52,231 nt of DNA from Streptococcus cristatus (lineage in GTDB: Bacteria > Bacillota > Bacilli > Lactobacillales > Streptococcaceae): contig NZ_KQ969065.1 in assembly GCF_001578775.1 (NCBI RefSeq), forward strand, positions 22,873 through 75,103. The letters run 5' to 3'. The notes below the pieces were generated by a model. The model was given only the letters and a program-made list of their open reading frames with translations, had not been told where the DNA came from and did not search any database. The position numbers and the translations under genes are program-made. This document shows, in pieces, positions 24,386-33,267 of this stretch (position 1 is the stretch's first letter; every line of letters starts with the position of its first letter).

Positions 24386-25380
24386 TCCTTCATATACTCA
24401 TATCCTAGATGCTCATAAGCTTTACGGGTAACCACGCGCCCAGTCCGTGTCCGCATGACAAAGCCTTTCTGAATCAGGTAAGGCTCATACATGTCCTCTA
24501 CTGTTTCGCGCTCCTCAGCAATATTGACTGAAAGGGTCCCCAGCCCCACTGGACCACCCCCATAAACTTCAATCATAGTTCGTAGGATTTTCTGATCCAC
24601 ATAGTCCAGCCCTTCTCGGTCCACGTCCAGCATGGAGAGAGCTTGGTCGGTTATCTTATCATCAATCAAGCCATTGCCCATAATTTGCGCGTAGTCCCGC
24701 ACCCGCTTGAGCAGACGATTGGCAATCCGCGGCGTGCCTCGGCTACGCAGAGCCAGCTCCCGAGCAGCCTCGTGGGTAATATCCATCTCAAAAATCTCTG
24801 CCGTCCGCTCGACGATTTCGGTCAGATCGCTAGATTCATAATACTCCATATGACCGGTAATCCCAAAGCGAGCCCGCAGAGGATTGGACAGCATGCCCGC
24901 CCGAGTGGTCGCCCCAATTAATGTGAAAGGCGGCAATTCCAGATGTACGCTGCGACTGGTTTCGCCAGTCCCAATCATAATGTCAATGTAAAAGTCCTCC
25001 ATGGCGCTATACAGCACTTCCTCTACCGCCATAGGCAAACGGTGAATCTCATCGATAAAGAGGACATCGCCTGGTTCCAAATCATTAAGAATGGCCACCA
25101 AATCACCAGCCTTTTCAATGACCGGACCAGAAGTCTGCTTGATATTCACACCGAGTTCGTTGGCGATGACAAAGGCCATAGTCGTCTTTCCCAGACCTGG
25201 AGGACCAAAAAGCAAAGTATGGTCCAACGCCTCATCCCGCAATTTAGCCGCTTCAATAAAAATCTTCAGCTGATCTTTGACCTTATCCTGACCAATATAT
25301 TCTCGTAAATACTGAGGACGGAGGGTACGTTCTACCAGCTCCTCATCCCCCATTAATTCATTATCTAAAATTCTACTCAT
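24382..25380 (-). CDS. ruvB: Holliday junction branch-migration ATPase RuvB
   Basis: 332 residues. Walker [12 protein letters not shown], Walker [11 protein letters not shown], sensor GATTRAGML and arginine finger NPLRARFG are in the normal order, with a winged-helix C-terminus ([15 protein letters not shown]). With RuvA it drives branch migration during recombinational repair; ruvA is not in this window. The conserved start MSRILDNE is at 25380. The longer frame upstream runs through the promoter and is not real. No RBS is present; the promoter is of the leaderless type. Confidence 0.97.
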   Translation of the reverse strand: MSRILDNELMGDEELVERTLRPQYLREYIGQDKVKDQLKIFIEAAKLRDEALDHTLLFGPPGLGKTTMAFVIANELGVNIKQTSGPVIEKAGDLVAILNDLEPGDVLFIDEIHRLPMAVEEVLYSAMEDFYIDIMIGTGETSRSVHLELPPFTLIGATTRAGMLSNPLRARFGITGHMEYYESSDLTEIVERTAEIFEMDITHEAARELALRSRGTPRIANRLLKRVRDYAQIMGNGLIDDKITDQALSMLDVDREGLDYVDQKILRTMIEVYGGGPVGLGTLSVNIAEERETVEDMYEPYLIQKGFVMRTRTGRVVTRKAYEHLGYEYMKE

Positions 25381-25395
25381 AGGACTATTATAGCA
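25380..25395 (-). promoter_or_regulatory. Leaderless ruvB promoter
   Basis: TGCTATAATAGTCCTATG is read on the minus strand. TATAAT lies at 25387-25392, so +1 falls on 25380, the A of ATG. Confidence 0.65.
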
Positions 25396-25434
25396 AAAAA
25401 TAGGGCAGAGGAAGCAATCCGACCCGCTTCTGAA

Positions 25435-25463
25435 TACAAAAAAAGCCACCGAATTTGGTGGCT
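25435..25463 (-). terminator. Orphan terminator upstream of ruvB
   Basis: AGCCACC/GGTGGCT stem with a T-run on the minus strand. No minus-strand gene ends here, so it may insulate ruvB or end an unseen short transcript. Confidence 0.55.
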
Positions 25464-25670
25464 CTTATGGGAGATTATTATGAAAAAGTTTTAGGATTTC
25501 TATCAAATAAAGTTAGGAGGTCTTCATTTGATGGTATTAGTATAACGTCCTTATCTTAAAATTTGCTTAAAGAAAAAATATTTTTTAAAAATAAAATACT
25601 TTTAGATATCTTAGTAAGATGATACAAACTAATATGAATTGTTCAGTCTGATTAAAATAGCCGCTATTTC
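25464..25670. other. Gene-free AT-rich stretch
   Basis: I see no convincing ORF, RNA fold or repeat here. Only very short frames occur (for example an 8-codon ORF at about 25468), without conserved features. Confidence 0.5.
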
Positions 25671-25671
25671 A

Positions 25672-25700
25672 TTGACTGTCTCAAAAACTCATGATACAAT
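25672..25700 (+). promoter_or_regulatory. Promoter of the YiaAB-like gene
   Basis: -35 TTGACT (25672-25677), 17-base spacer, -10 TACAAT (25695-25700) with an upstream TG. An AAAGGAG RBS precedes the ATG at 25729. Confidence 0.7.
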
Positions 25701-25728
25701 GAAAAAAATCGTAAAGGAGATTTTAGAT

Positions 25729-25992
25729 ATGAACAACCTTAAAAAGAAAACTTATCGGAATACACCAGCCTTTATGTTTATGGCTTGGGGCTCATTCGCC
25801 TTCTTTGTAACTCTTGTTCTCGTTGGCCTCTATACTTTGAAGGAGCCTTTGATGGTTAAAGGATACTATCTCATGGGTTCTGTCGGACTGATTTCTTCTT
25901 CATTCACTCTTGCTAAAGTTATCCGTGATAACCAAGAAGACGAAGAGCGTTACAATCAATTTTTCCAACCACAAGACTTAGATAACCAATAA
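25729..25992 (+). CDS. YiaAB two-helix membrane protein
   Basis: 87 residues with two transmembrane helices (about 13-35 and 44-63), separated by a short loop, and an acidic tail (DNQEDEERYNQFF). FMAWGSFAFFVTLVLVGLY and the two-helix layout fit the YiaA/YiaB domain, whose function is unknown. The start is at 25729 because the RBS AAAGGAG lies 8 bases upstream; an earlier frame from 25639 overlaps the promoter. It stands alone between ruvB and galM and ends at a clear terminator. Confidence 0.75.
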   Translation: MNNLKKKTYRNTPAFMFMAWGSFAFFVTLVLVGLYTLKEPLMVKGYYLMGSVGLISSSFTLAKVIRDNQEDEERYNQFFQPQDLDNQ

Positions 25993-26002
25993 AATAATAG
26001 TA

Positions 26003-26034
26003 AAAACGGCAGAGGGGGATTCTGCCGTTTTCTT
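26003..26034. terminator. Terminator after the YiaAB-like gene
   Basis: AAAACGGCAGA/TCTGCCGTTTT stem with a TTTTCTT tail on the plus strand. It can also act on the minus strand. Confidence 0.8.
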
Positions 26035-26091
26035 GTATCTGAGGCTACTATCGCCATGTGAGATACACTTCAAATGAAGCAAATTTAGTAT

Positions 26092-27129
26092 TTATTTCAC
26101 ACCTGCAAAATAAACGGTGGTGCTGGTGAAGAGGCTTCCTGCCTTGAGAATGACCTGATCTTTCAAGTCACTATGAATCGCATCAGGCAAGGCTTGTGCT
26201 TCCAGCGCTATACCATTATGCTGAATCATTGGCTGTCCATTGATGATGACTGACTCATCGACAAAATTAGCCGAATAAGTCACGACACAAGGAGCATCCG
26301 TACGGAAAGTCAGATAGCGACCAGACGCCGGATCATAAAGATATCCTGCCTCTTTCTGCTCTTTATCTAGAGCAAAGGGATGATCCAGCCCTGACACGAT
26401 CTGAATTTGCTCGTCTTGGTCAGTAAAAATTTCTTTCAGTACCAGACCTGTTTGTAGGCATTTGACAAAGCCACGATCTGCATCCACTTCTTTTACTGGC
26501 ACGCCGTCTGGAGCAATCGGATACACCCCTTTGGTATGCAGCTGGAGGACATGCTGATCAATCGGCTGACTGAAATCACCTGATAGATTGAAATAGCTGT
26601 GGTTGGTTGGATTAACCAGACTATCCTGGTCTGTCTGGACTTGATAGGAAACCTCAATCTCCCCTTTTTCCGATAAGTAATAGGAAATCCAGATTTTTAA
26701 ATTTCCAGGAAAACCACCCGTCCCATCTGGGCGCTCTGTGTAAAATGTGACGCCCTCGTTTGTGACTTCCTCTGTCTGGAAAATCACACCGTCCCAGCCA
26801 GTAGAGCCACTGTGATTGCAATTCTGGCCATTATTAACTTCTAGCTGATAGGACTGCCCATTTAGTTCAAAGCTAGCCTTCTCAATCCGTCCCGCAACCG
26901 GTCCCACGCTGGCACCATGCTTGGGGCTATTGCCAACATAATCCTCAAAACTCTCAAAGCCTAGAATAATATTGGCAAAATCACCATTTTTATCCGGCGT
27001 CCGATATTCTAAAATCGTTGCGCCATAGTTCATGACCTTGAAGCGATAGCCTAGCTTATTTTCAAAGGTGTAGGCTAAGACATCCTGTCCTTTAAAAGTA
27101 CCAAAAATAGATTCTTGATAAGATTTCAT
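26092..27129 (-). CDS. galM: Aldose 1-epimerase (galactose mutarotase)
   Basis: 345 residues. Recognised by NHSGSTGWDGVIF, the catalytic histidine in NPTNHSYFNLSG, and the catalytic glutamate near the end in GIALEAQALPD. It interconverts alpha and beta anomers of galactose or related sugars in the cytoplasm. It is the last gene of the bgaC-PTS-agaS-galM cluster, but a MITE-like repeat of 175 bases lies between it and agaS, so co-transcription may be weakened. The RBS is GGGAGA. Confidence 0.92.
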   Translation of the reverse strand: MKSYQESIFGTFKGQDVLAYTFENKLGYRFKVMNYGATILEYRTPDKNGDFANIILGFESFEDYVGNSPKHGASVGPVAGRIEKASFELNGQSYQLEVNNGQNCNHSGSTGWDGVIFQTEEVTNEGVTFYTERPDGTGGFPGNLKIWISYYLSEKGEIEVSYQVQTDQDSLVNPTNHSYFNLSGDFSQPIDQHVLQLHTKGVYPIAPDGVPVKEVDADRGFVKCLQTGLVLKEIFTDQDEQIQIVSGLDHPFALDKEQKEAGYLYDPASGRYLTFRTDAPCVVTYSANFVDESVIINGQPMIQHNGIALEAQALPDAIHSDLKDQVILKAGSLFTSTTVYFAGVK

Positions 27130-27147
27130 ACAATCTCCCTCTGTCTC

Positions 27148-27322
27148 GAGTCTGGGACAAAAGTCCTAGCCTCTCAATTGTCTTTGGATTGTCGAGCAAG
27201 ACGCAGTGGTTGAGTGGGCTCTACTACGCTGATTTCATCAGCTTTTACAGCCCTACTCAACTGTGCGGAGGTGAGACGACGAAATCGAATTCTAACGAAT
27301 TACCGATTTCTGTCCCACTCTC
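27148..27322 (+). repeat. 175-bp MITE-like repeat, copy 2
   Basis: Nearly identical to 17881-18055 over its full length and in the same orientation. It fills most of the agaS-galM gap. Next to it are short hairpins (CTTGACTTAGTCAAG; AAGGATG/CATCCTT) that may be remains of the old intergenic region. Confidence 0.8.
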
Positions 27323-27438
27323 TTTCTTGACTTAGTCAAGGGACAAGGATGGAACACATCCTTTTCATCTGAAAGTCTTTTTAATAACTAGCTTTCCCAT
27401 GACTAATGTTTGACTTTCCCATATTTAGCTTCCTACTG

Positions 27439-28596
27439 CTAGAAAGGGTGGATGATAACTCCCTGAACGACCCGATTGACCGTACCTGTCGGAGACGGTG
27501 TATCTGGTCGATTTTTCACTTTCAAAGAAGTCAAGAGAGAGAAGAGCTGAGCATAGACGATATAAGGAAAGGCTCGATAGCTATCTTCCAAGATATCACT
27601 TTCAAGAACCACTTGCTCAACATTTTCCAAGTCTTCTCTGCGCTCTGTAAAGAAGACCACCTTGCGAGCAATCTGATCTCCTGCCACTTCACGCACCAAA
27701 TCCAAATCGTAGCGTTTGGTGTATGCATCCCTTGAGCCAAATACCAGCACAAGCGTCTCTTCGTTAATCAGAGATTTTGGTCCATGACGGAAGCCAACTG
27801 GGCTTTCATACATGGTCGCAACCTTCCCAGCGGTCAACTCCAAAATTTTCAGCTGAGCTTCGTGCGCCAGGCCAAAGAATGGCCCTGCTCCAAGATAAAT
27901 GACCCGGTTAAAGTCTAATTCTGTCAAAGCCTGAACGTCAGCTACATCGGCCAAAACCTTTTGACTCAAGGCAATCAACTCAGCTACTCTTGCTTCTTTT
28001 TGAGCCAAATCTGCTGGGTCAAAAACAAGAAGAGCTGTCAACATCATAGAGGTGAAGCTAGAAGTCATGGCAAAGCCAGCATCATTTGATGGAGCTGGTT
28101 GCAATAAGAGGAGATTCCGCTCATCGCCATGAGCCTGCTGAGCCAATTTCCCCTCTGCAGCGCAGGTGATAGTCACTTGATAAAGCTCATCAACCAACTG
28201 CTTGGCCAAGTCCACTGTCGCAACACTTTCTGGCGAATTGCCACTGCGGGCAAAAGAAACGAGAACCGTTGGAATATCCTTGTGCAGATGTACCTTAGGA
28301 CTTGCCACAATATCAGTCGTCGCAACCGAATTAAAATTCCATTTGCGCTCATCATAAAGCTTTCTGAAATATGGCAGCAGTGTGTCCCCTACATAAGCCG
28401 AAGTTCCCGCACCTGTAAAGATAACTTTTATATAATCATGCTTTTCTTCAATACCTTTTAGAAAAGCAGTAACTTGGTCAGCTTGATCCTTGTAATGATT
28501 AAAAGCTGTCTGCCAAACATCTGGCTGTTGGTAGATTTCACGCGTGGTGATTTCCGCGCCTAATTCAACCAGTTTCTCTTTTGAATAATCTAGCAT
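27439..28596 (-). CDS. agaS: AgaS-type sugar-phosphate isomerase/deaminase
   Basis: 385 residues with two SIS domains. The phosphosugar-binding loops are TGAGTSAYVGDTL, SFARSGNSPESVAT and, in the second half, ESPVGFRHGPKSL. AgaS proteins act on galactosamine-6-P or ketose/aldose sugar phosphates that arise from the PTS of the same operon. I start at the ATG at 28596 (MLDYSKEK), with a GAAAGGA RBS; the longer frame is unlikely. It lies downstream of the EIIA gene in the bgaC operon. Confidence 0.9.
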   Translation of the reverse strand: MLDYSKEKLVELGAEITTREIYQQPDVWQTAFNHYKDQADQVTAFLKGIEEKHDYIKVIFTGAGTSAYVGDTLLPYFRKLYDERKWNFNSVATTDIVASPKVHLHKDIPTVLVSFARSGNSPESVATVDLAKQLVDELYQVTITCAAEGKLAQQAHGDERNLLLLQPAPSNDAGFAMTSSFTSMMLTALLVFDPADLAQKEARVAELIALSQKVLADVADVQALTELDFNRVIYLGAGPFFGLAHEAQLKILELTAGKVATMYESPVGFRHGPKSLINEETLVLVFGSRDAYTKRYDLDLVREVAGDQIARKVVFFTERREDLENVEQVVLESDILEDSYRAFPYIVYAQLFSLLTSLKVKNRPDTPSPTGTVNRVVQGVIIHPF

Positions 28597-28704
28597 GGTA
28601 GTCCTTTCAAAAATAAACAATGATATATTAGTTATTTGCCTTTAAAAGAGGGAATGGGAAAATTCCCCACTCCCCTTCATTTCTTTTTTCCTTACAAAAC
28701 AGTC

Positions 28705-29109
28705 CTACTCATCCTCATCATCTGATAAGCCTGCTAAAATATCATTGACTTTAACGATATTTTCGACTGCATTTTTCGGATAGTCAACATCAGCTCCTGT
28801 CAGAGAAGCATTGAGAAACTCAATCACCATCGGCAGATTCATACCGGCGTACAAGTCAATATCCTTACCTTCTAAAATAAGGCGGCTGACTACATTACAT
28901 GGTGTGCCTCCCAAAAGATCTGCAAAGACAATATAGTCATCAAAATCCTTGACTGTATCTAAAAACTTAGCTGTGAAATCATCTGGTCCCTCCTCTGGCA
29001 ACAAGGCAACGGCATGGATATCCGCTTGAGGTCCCATAATCATCTCAGTGGTTGTTTTCAGTTCTTCACAAAAGCGACCATGACTAATCAAAATTAATTG
29101 TTTGCTCAT
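28705..29109 (-). CDS. PTS mannose-family EIIA component
   Basis: 134 residues. The phosphorylated histidine is His10 in LILISHGRF, and the segment DLLGGTPCNVV is typical of EIIA-Man domains. It takes phosphate from HPr and passes it to EIIB. It is the last PTS component gene of the operon, between EIID and agaS. The acidic tail (SDDEDE) is unremarkable. Confidence 0.92.
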   Translation of the reverse strand: MSKQLILISHGRFCEELKTTTEMIMGPQADIHAVALLPEEGPDDFTAKFLDTVKDFDDYIVFADLLGGTPCNVVSRLILEGKDIDLYAGMNLPMVIEFLNASLTGADVDYPKNAVENIVKVNDILAGLSDDEDE

Positions 29110-29120
29110 AATTTACACCA

Positions 29121-29939
29121 TTATGCCATTCCAAAGAAGAAGTGGCCAAACGCTGAGAACGCAATCGCTGCAAGAATGATGAGCAAGATAGCTTTTGTAG
29201 AGTTCATACCCTTACGTCCAAGCAACCAGAAGATTACACCTGTGATGATGGCTGGTACCAAACGTGGGAAGATGAGGTTGAGCATATCTTGAATTTCAAT
29301 TGCTTTGTCCCCGATGTGTGGAGCCCAAGAAACTTCAACACCAATCATGCTGGCAATCAAGGCACCAACCATGAAGACACCAAGTACAGATGCAGCATCA
29401 ATCAAAGCTGTCAAAGTACTTTGCATATTGTTGACGAGGTTAACCCCTTCTTTATAGGCAAATTCCAATTGTTTCCAACGGAAAATGTCATAAGCAACCG
29501 CAACAGCGATCCATAGGAAGATACCGGCTGGGTTTCCCGCAACAGCCAAAGTTGCTGCGATTGAACCCATAATAGCTGGTACCAATGATCCAAAGATTGA
29601 GTCTCCAAGAGGAGCGAATGGCCCCATGAGACCTGTCTTGATACCATTGACCGCATCTTTTGATTTCACACCATCTTTTTCTTCCAAAGCAAGGTCAAAA
29701 CCAGTGATAATGGTGTGGAAGAATGGTGAAGTATTGAAGAATTGCGTATGCAATTTCATCATTTCTTTCAGTTCAGGTGTACCGTCTCCATACATTTTGC
29801 GCAATTGTGGCAAAATCATGTAAAGGTAACCAGAAGCCTGCATACGCTCATAGTTCCAACCCAATTGGAAGGTAAACAAGCTACGTTTGTTAATCTGTTT
29901 AAAATCTTCTTTTGTTAGTTTGTAATTAGAATTCGTCAT
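29121..29939 (-). CDS. PTS mannose-family EIID component
   Basis: 272 residues, membrane subunit of the sugar channel. The N-terminal RSLFTFQLGWNYERMQASGY and GIKTGLMGPFAPLGDSIF are EIID signatures, followed by several transmembrane helices. I use the ATG at 29939 (MTNSNYK), inside the end of the EIIC gene, which gives a 14-base overlap and implies translational coupling. In pneumococcus the homologous system takes up galactose-containing disaccharides (from memory). Confidence 0.92.
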   Translation of the reverse strand: MTNSNYKLTKEDFKQINKRSLFTFQLGWNYERMQASGYLYMILPQLRKMYGDGTPELKEMMKLHTQFFNTSPFFHTIITGFDLALEEKDGVKSKDAVNGIKTGLMGPFAPLGDSIFGSLVPAIMGSIAATLAVAGNPAGIFLWIAVAVAYDIFRWKQLEFAYKEGVNLVNNMQSTLTALIDAASVLGVFMVGALIASMIGVEVSWAPHIGDKAIEIQDMLNLIFPRLVPAIITGVIFWLLGRKGMNSTKAILLIILAAIAFSAFGHFFFGMA

Positions 29940-30840
29940 CTTCAATTTCCCCGCTTTCTGATTCAGTTACTGGAGCAGCTACGACTGTACGTTGGCTGTT
30001 TTTGAAGTGTTGTACTGCAAGGAAGACACCAATGATGGCGATACCAATCATAGATACACTCTTGAAGTTGTTAACAAAAGTAATAGCTTGTTCTTTTGGA
30101 AGTTTAGAGAACACTTCAGAACCAACAATGCTAGACACTGCAGCACCAAGGCTTTGAACATTACTGTAAAGCACTGTCAACATAGCTGTCAAGCCAAATC
30201 CAAGTGCCAAATAGTGAAGGTTGCGTTTAACTGGAAGATAACGAAGCAAGATTGCAAATCCAAGACCTGGAAGCATTTGACCTGCAAGTTTCAGACCGTT
30301 TGCCAACCATTGTACATTACCGAGACCTGTAACAACAGTTTCTACAAAAGCTCCACCAAAGGCAAGGGCAAAGAAGACTGGGAGGGCACGAGAAAGAGCC
30401 CAAGGAATCGCACCAAGGAGATAGTTGCGTTCGATGCCTTTGTAGTCAAAGCGTTCAATCGCAGCATCTACACGGTGAGCGAAGTAAGTTGTCGTCATAC
30501 GACCAAGGATATCAAAATATGTCAACAAAGTTGCTACCGGCACAGCGATTGTAGCAATAGCAAGCTCTGGATCAAGACCTTGAGCTACTGAGAAGGCAGT
30601 CGCAAGAACCGCACCAGAAGTAGCATCAATACGAGAAGCACCACCGAAGGTACCAACACCGAGTACCACCAATTGAAGGTTGGCACCAATCAATAAACCT
30701 GTAGGTAAATCTCCCATGATGAGACCTGTGATAAATCCAGCAAATACAGGTGAACCTGCTGAAGAAACGATCGTCAACTCATCACAGATTTGATAAGCTG
30801 AGTACAGAGTGAGTAGTAAAATTTGCCACCATTGTATCAT
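29926..30840 (-). CDS. PTS mannose-family EIIC component
   Basis: 304 residues with about eight hydrophobic segments. SSAGSPVFAGFITGLIMGD and QLVVLGVGTFGGASRID are typical EIIC-Man sequences. Together with EIID it forms the permease. It follows the EIIB gene by 26 bases and overlaps EIID. The C-terminus is an acidic tail. Confidence 0.92.
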   Translation of the reverse strand: MIQWWQILLLTLYSAYQICDELTIVSSAGSPVFAGFITGLIMGDLPTGLLIGANLQLVVLGVGTFGGASRIDATSGAVLATAFSVAQGLDPELAIATIAVPVATLLTYFDILGRMTTTYFAHRVDAAIERFDYKGIERNYLLGAIPWALSRALPVFFALAFGGAFVETVVTGLGNVQWLANGLKLAGQMLPGLGFAILLRYLPVKRNLHYLALGFGLTAMLTVLYSNVQSLGAAVSSIVGSEVFSKLPKEQAITFVNNFKSVSMIGIAIIGVFLAVQHFKNSQRTVVAAPVTESESGEIEDDEF

Positions 30841-30866
30841 GACAATGACCTCCTAAAAATTTTTCC

Positions 30867-31343
30867 TTATTTTAACAAATTCATAAAATCCGCAACCGGA
30901 TCATTTGGAACCATCTGAGCTGTCAGCTTCACTCCTTTTTCATGCAGCTTGTGGAAAGCTTCCACATCCGCATCAACCACATTGATAGAGCGAGTGATGG
31001 GGCGAGTTTCGTCTGACTGAGACATATTGCCGACGTTCAGTGTTTCCAGTGGAACACCAGCTTCTACCAAACGAAGGAAACGGTCTGGTTTACGAGCGAC
31101 GATAAAGAGTCGTTGTGAGTCATACTTACCAGCCAAGATGTTTTCTGCTGCTTTAGCGATTGGCAAAATGCTGAGCTTCACTCCTGGCGGCGTTGCCAAC
31201 TTGAGTCCGCTCTTTTCGATAGCATTTTCAGCTACCTCATCGTCAATCACCATAATGCGTGAAATGTTGAGCTTGGTAGTCCAGAGATTGGCTACCTGTC
31301 CATGGATCAAACGTCCATCGATACGTGCACCTACGATTGTCAT
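30867..31343 (-). CDS. PTS mannose-family EIIB component
   Basis: 158 residues. The phosphorylated histidine is His14 in GARIDGRLIHGQVA. It transfers phosphate from EIIA to the incoming sugar. Its ATG overlaps the bgaC stop codon (ATGA), so it is coupled to the beta-galactosidase gene. Confidence 0.93.
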   Translation of the reverse strand: MTIVGARIDGRLIHGQVANLWTTKLNISRIMVIDDEVAENAIEKSGLKLATPPGVKLSILPIAKAAENILAGKYDSQRLFIVARKPDRFLRLVEAGVPLETLNVGNMSQSDETRPITRSINVVDADVEAFHKLHEKGVKLTAQMVPNDPVADFMNLLK

Positions 31344-33127
31344 AAATTTTCCCCCTTTATTGTTTTAAATGTAGGTTGGTTAACTAAGTTAATTGATTCT
31401 TCATATTCCCCTTCCGTTTCAAAAATGATGATACGGTTATGTCCTTCTTTCAGAAGGCTATGCGGAATATAGAGCGATAAGGTTGGTCCGACATTCCAGA
31501 AACGACCAATGTTGACGCCATTTACAAAGGCAAGGCCCTTTCCAAAACCGGACAAGTCTAAATAAGCATCTTTAAGCGCTTTCATTTTAAAATCAAAAGC
31601 GTAGAAAGCTGGTTCTTCTGGCTGCCATCCTTTTGAAAAATCGATGTTTTCTGTGTTTTCAAAAGAAAGTGGATACTGTTGCCAATTCAGCAAGAAGTGC
31701 AAATCCTTGCAAACGCCCGTCCGAATCCCTTTTCGCTGGGTATCTGCCAAGAATTTATGCCCGTAGTTGACCCGCCCCATGTTTTCCATCAGGACGTCAA
31801 TACGGTGGGTGGCTTTCTTTTCTCCAGCAACAAAGATATCTTGACCAATCTCTACTTGATACTGGGTTGCCATAAGCTTACCATCCACAAAGAGCTGCAT
31901 TCGGTCGCGCCCGTCAATCACCCGAATTTTTTCCTCATCCGCATCCCAGCCGGCTTCGGTACGGTAAAGCAAGTAGCCATAGCTCTGTCCCAAATCCTCC
32001 ATTTTGACAGGATAGAGACTCTCTACTGGCTGAGCCAAATCAGCTAATGTTTCAAACAAACTCACCTTCTCACTTAGAGCAATGTCTCTCAGTTCAAAAG
32101 ATTCTTTTGTGAGCGGTTTCATTTGTGGGTACTCAGGATAGTAGGTCTCCATCATTTTTTGCACTGCAAAATATTTCGGAGTTGGATTTCCCTGTTCATC
32201 GAGCAGGGCATCGTAATCATACGAAGTCACCTGTGGTAAATCCGTCACACCTCTGGCCGAGCAGCCATTCATGAAGCCAAAATTGGTGCCGCCGTGAAAC
32301 ATATAGAGGTTGATAGAGCCTTGTTTCAGAACCTCATGGACAGCTTGAGCCAGTTCCTCAGGATCCCTTTTGATAATTGGCTCTTTCCAACGATTGAACC
32401 AACCATCCCAAAACTCCATACACATGAGCGGCCATTTTTTGCCATGATCATCAAAGAATTCCTGCATCTGGGCAAAATTATAATCTGCCTTGGAGCCGAA
32501 ATTTCCTGTAACAAATAAATCTTCCTCAATCAGCGTGCCGGCTCTCAGCGTCGCCCGCCAAGGACCATCCGATGTAAAGAGCGGGCAATCAAGGCCTCGG
32601 TCCAACATCATCTGCCGAATCGCTCTCAGGTAGTCTTTATCCTCCCCGTAAGAGCCATATTCATTTTCCACTTGCATCATGAGGATATTCCCACCCTTGT
32701 CCAAGAGCCTTGGAACCAGGCGAGGAAGCAACTCATCATAGTAGTCTGCAACAGCCTGAAGATAGGAAGCATCAGAAGAACGGATTCTCATATCCTCAGT
32801 CAAAAGCCAGGCTGGCATGCCGCCAAATTCCCACTCCGCACAGATAAAGGGCGAAGGGCGAACGATGGCATATAATCCTAAATCTTGAGCAATCTGAAGA
32901 AACTTCTCAATATCTAAAATTCCCTGAAAGTCAAATTGGCCTTTCTTTGGCTCGTGCATGTTCCAAGGAACATAGGTCTCAACTGTATTGAAGCCTAGGG
33001 CTTTCAGATTATAGAGCGAGTGATACCAGTCTTCTGGCTGAATCCGAAAATAGTGTATCGCTCCTGATAAAATCTTAAACTCCTGACCATCCAAGTAGAA
33101 AGAAGAGCCTATTTCAAATCTCTTCAT
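31340..33127 (-). CDS. bgaC: GH35 beta-galactosidase
   Basis: 595 residues. GH35 landmarks: RPSPFICAEWEFGGMPAWLL, acid/base glutamate in QVENEYGSYG (about residue 155) and nucleophile glutamate in CMEFWDGWFNRW (about 232). Beta-sandwich domains follow. No signal peptide or LPXTG is present, as in pneumococcal BgaC, which cleaves terminal Gal-beta-1,3-GlcNAc and works at the surface without a known signal. First gene of a PTS operon that would import the product. A cre-like site lies between promoter and RBS. Confidence 0.93.
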   Translation of the reverse strand: MKRFEIGSSFYLDGQEFKILSGAIHYFRIQPEDWYHSLYNLKALGFNTVETYVPWNMHEPKKGQFDFQGILDIEKFLQIAQDLGLYAIVRPSPFICAEWEFGGMPAWLLTEDMRIRSSDASYLQAVADYYDELLPRLVPRLLDKGGNILMMQVENEYGSYGEDKDYLRAIRQMMLDRGLDCPLFTSDGPWRATLRAGTLIEEDLFVTGNFGSKADYNFAQMQEFFDDHGKKWPLMCMEFWDGWFNRWKEPIIKRDPEELAQAVHEVLKQGSINLYMFHGGTNFGFMNGCSARGVTDLPQVTSYDYDALLDEQGNPTPKYFAVQKMMETYYPEYPQMKPLTKESFELRDIALSEKVSLFETLADLAQPVESLYPVKMEDLGQSYGYLLYRTEAGWDADEEKIRVIDGRDRMQLFVDGKLMATQYQVEIGQDIFVAGEKKATHRIDVLMENMGRVNYGHKFLADTQRKGIRTGVCKDLHFLLNWQQYPLSFENTENIDFSKGWQPEEPAFYAFDFKMKALKDAYLDLSGFGKGLAFVNGVNIGRFWNVGPTLSLYIPHSLLKEGHNRIIIFETEGEYEESINLVNQPTFKTIKGENL

Positions 33128-33146
33128 CTCCTCATTCCTCCTAGAT

Positions 33147-33225
33147 TTAAAACGCTTTCATTTCTTGTTAATATTAATATAATAAACTTTTACATAAATG
33201 TCAACATTTTTTTAAAAAATATGTT
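33147..33225 (-). promoter_or_regulatory. bgaC promoter, cre-like site and near-palindrome
   Basis: -35 TTGACA, 17-base spacer, -10 TATATT on the minus strand. ATGAAAGCGTTTTAA (33147-33161) is a cre-like site downstream of the start point. The AT-rich near-palindrome 33203-33225 (AACAT ... ATGTT) lies between the divergent promoters and is a candidate BgaR operator. Confidence 0.6.
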
Positions 33226-33267
33226 AAAATCAATATAGAGAGGGATAAAAAAAGAGAGGTGAGCACA

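Noticed and set aside
25468..25495. 8-codon plus-strand ORF after a hairpin, upstream of the YiaAB gene
   Set aside because: Too short, no conserved pattern and no nearby regulatory structure beyond the orphan terminator.
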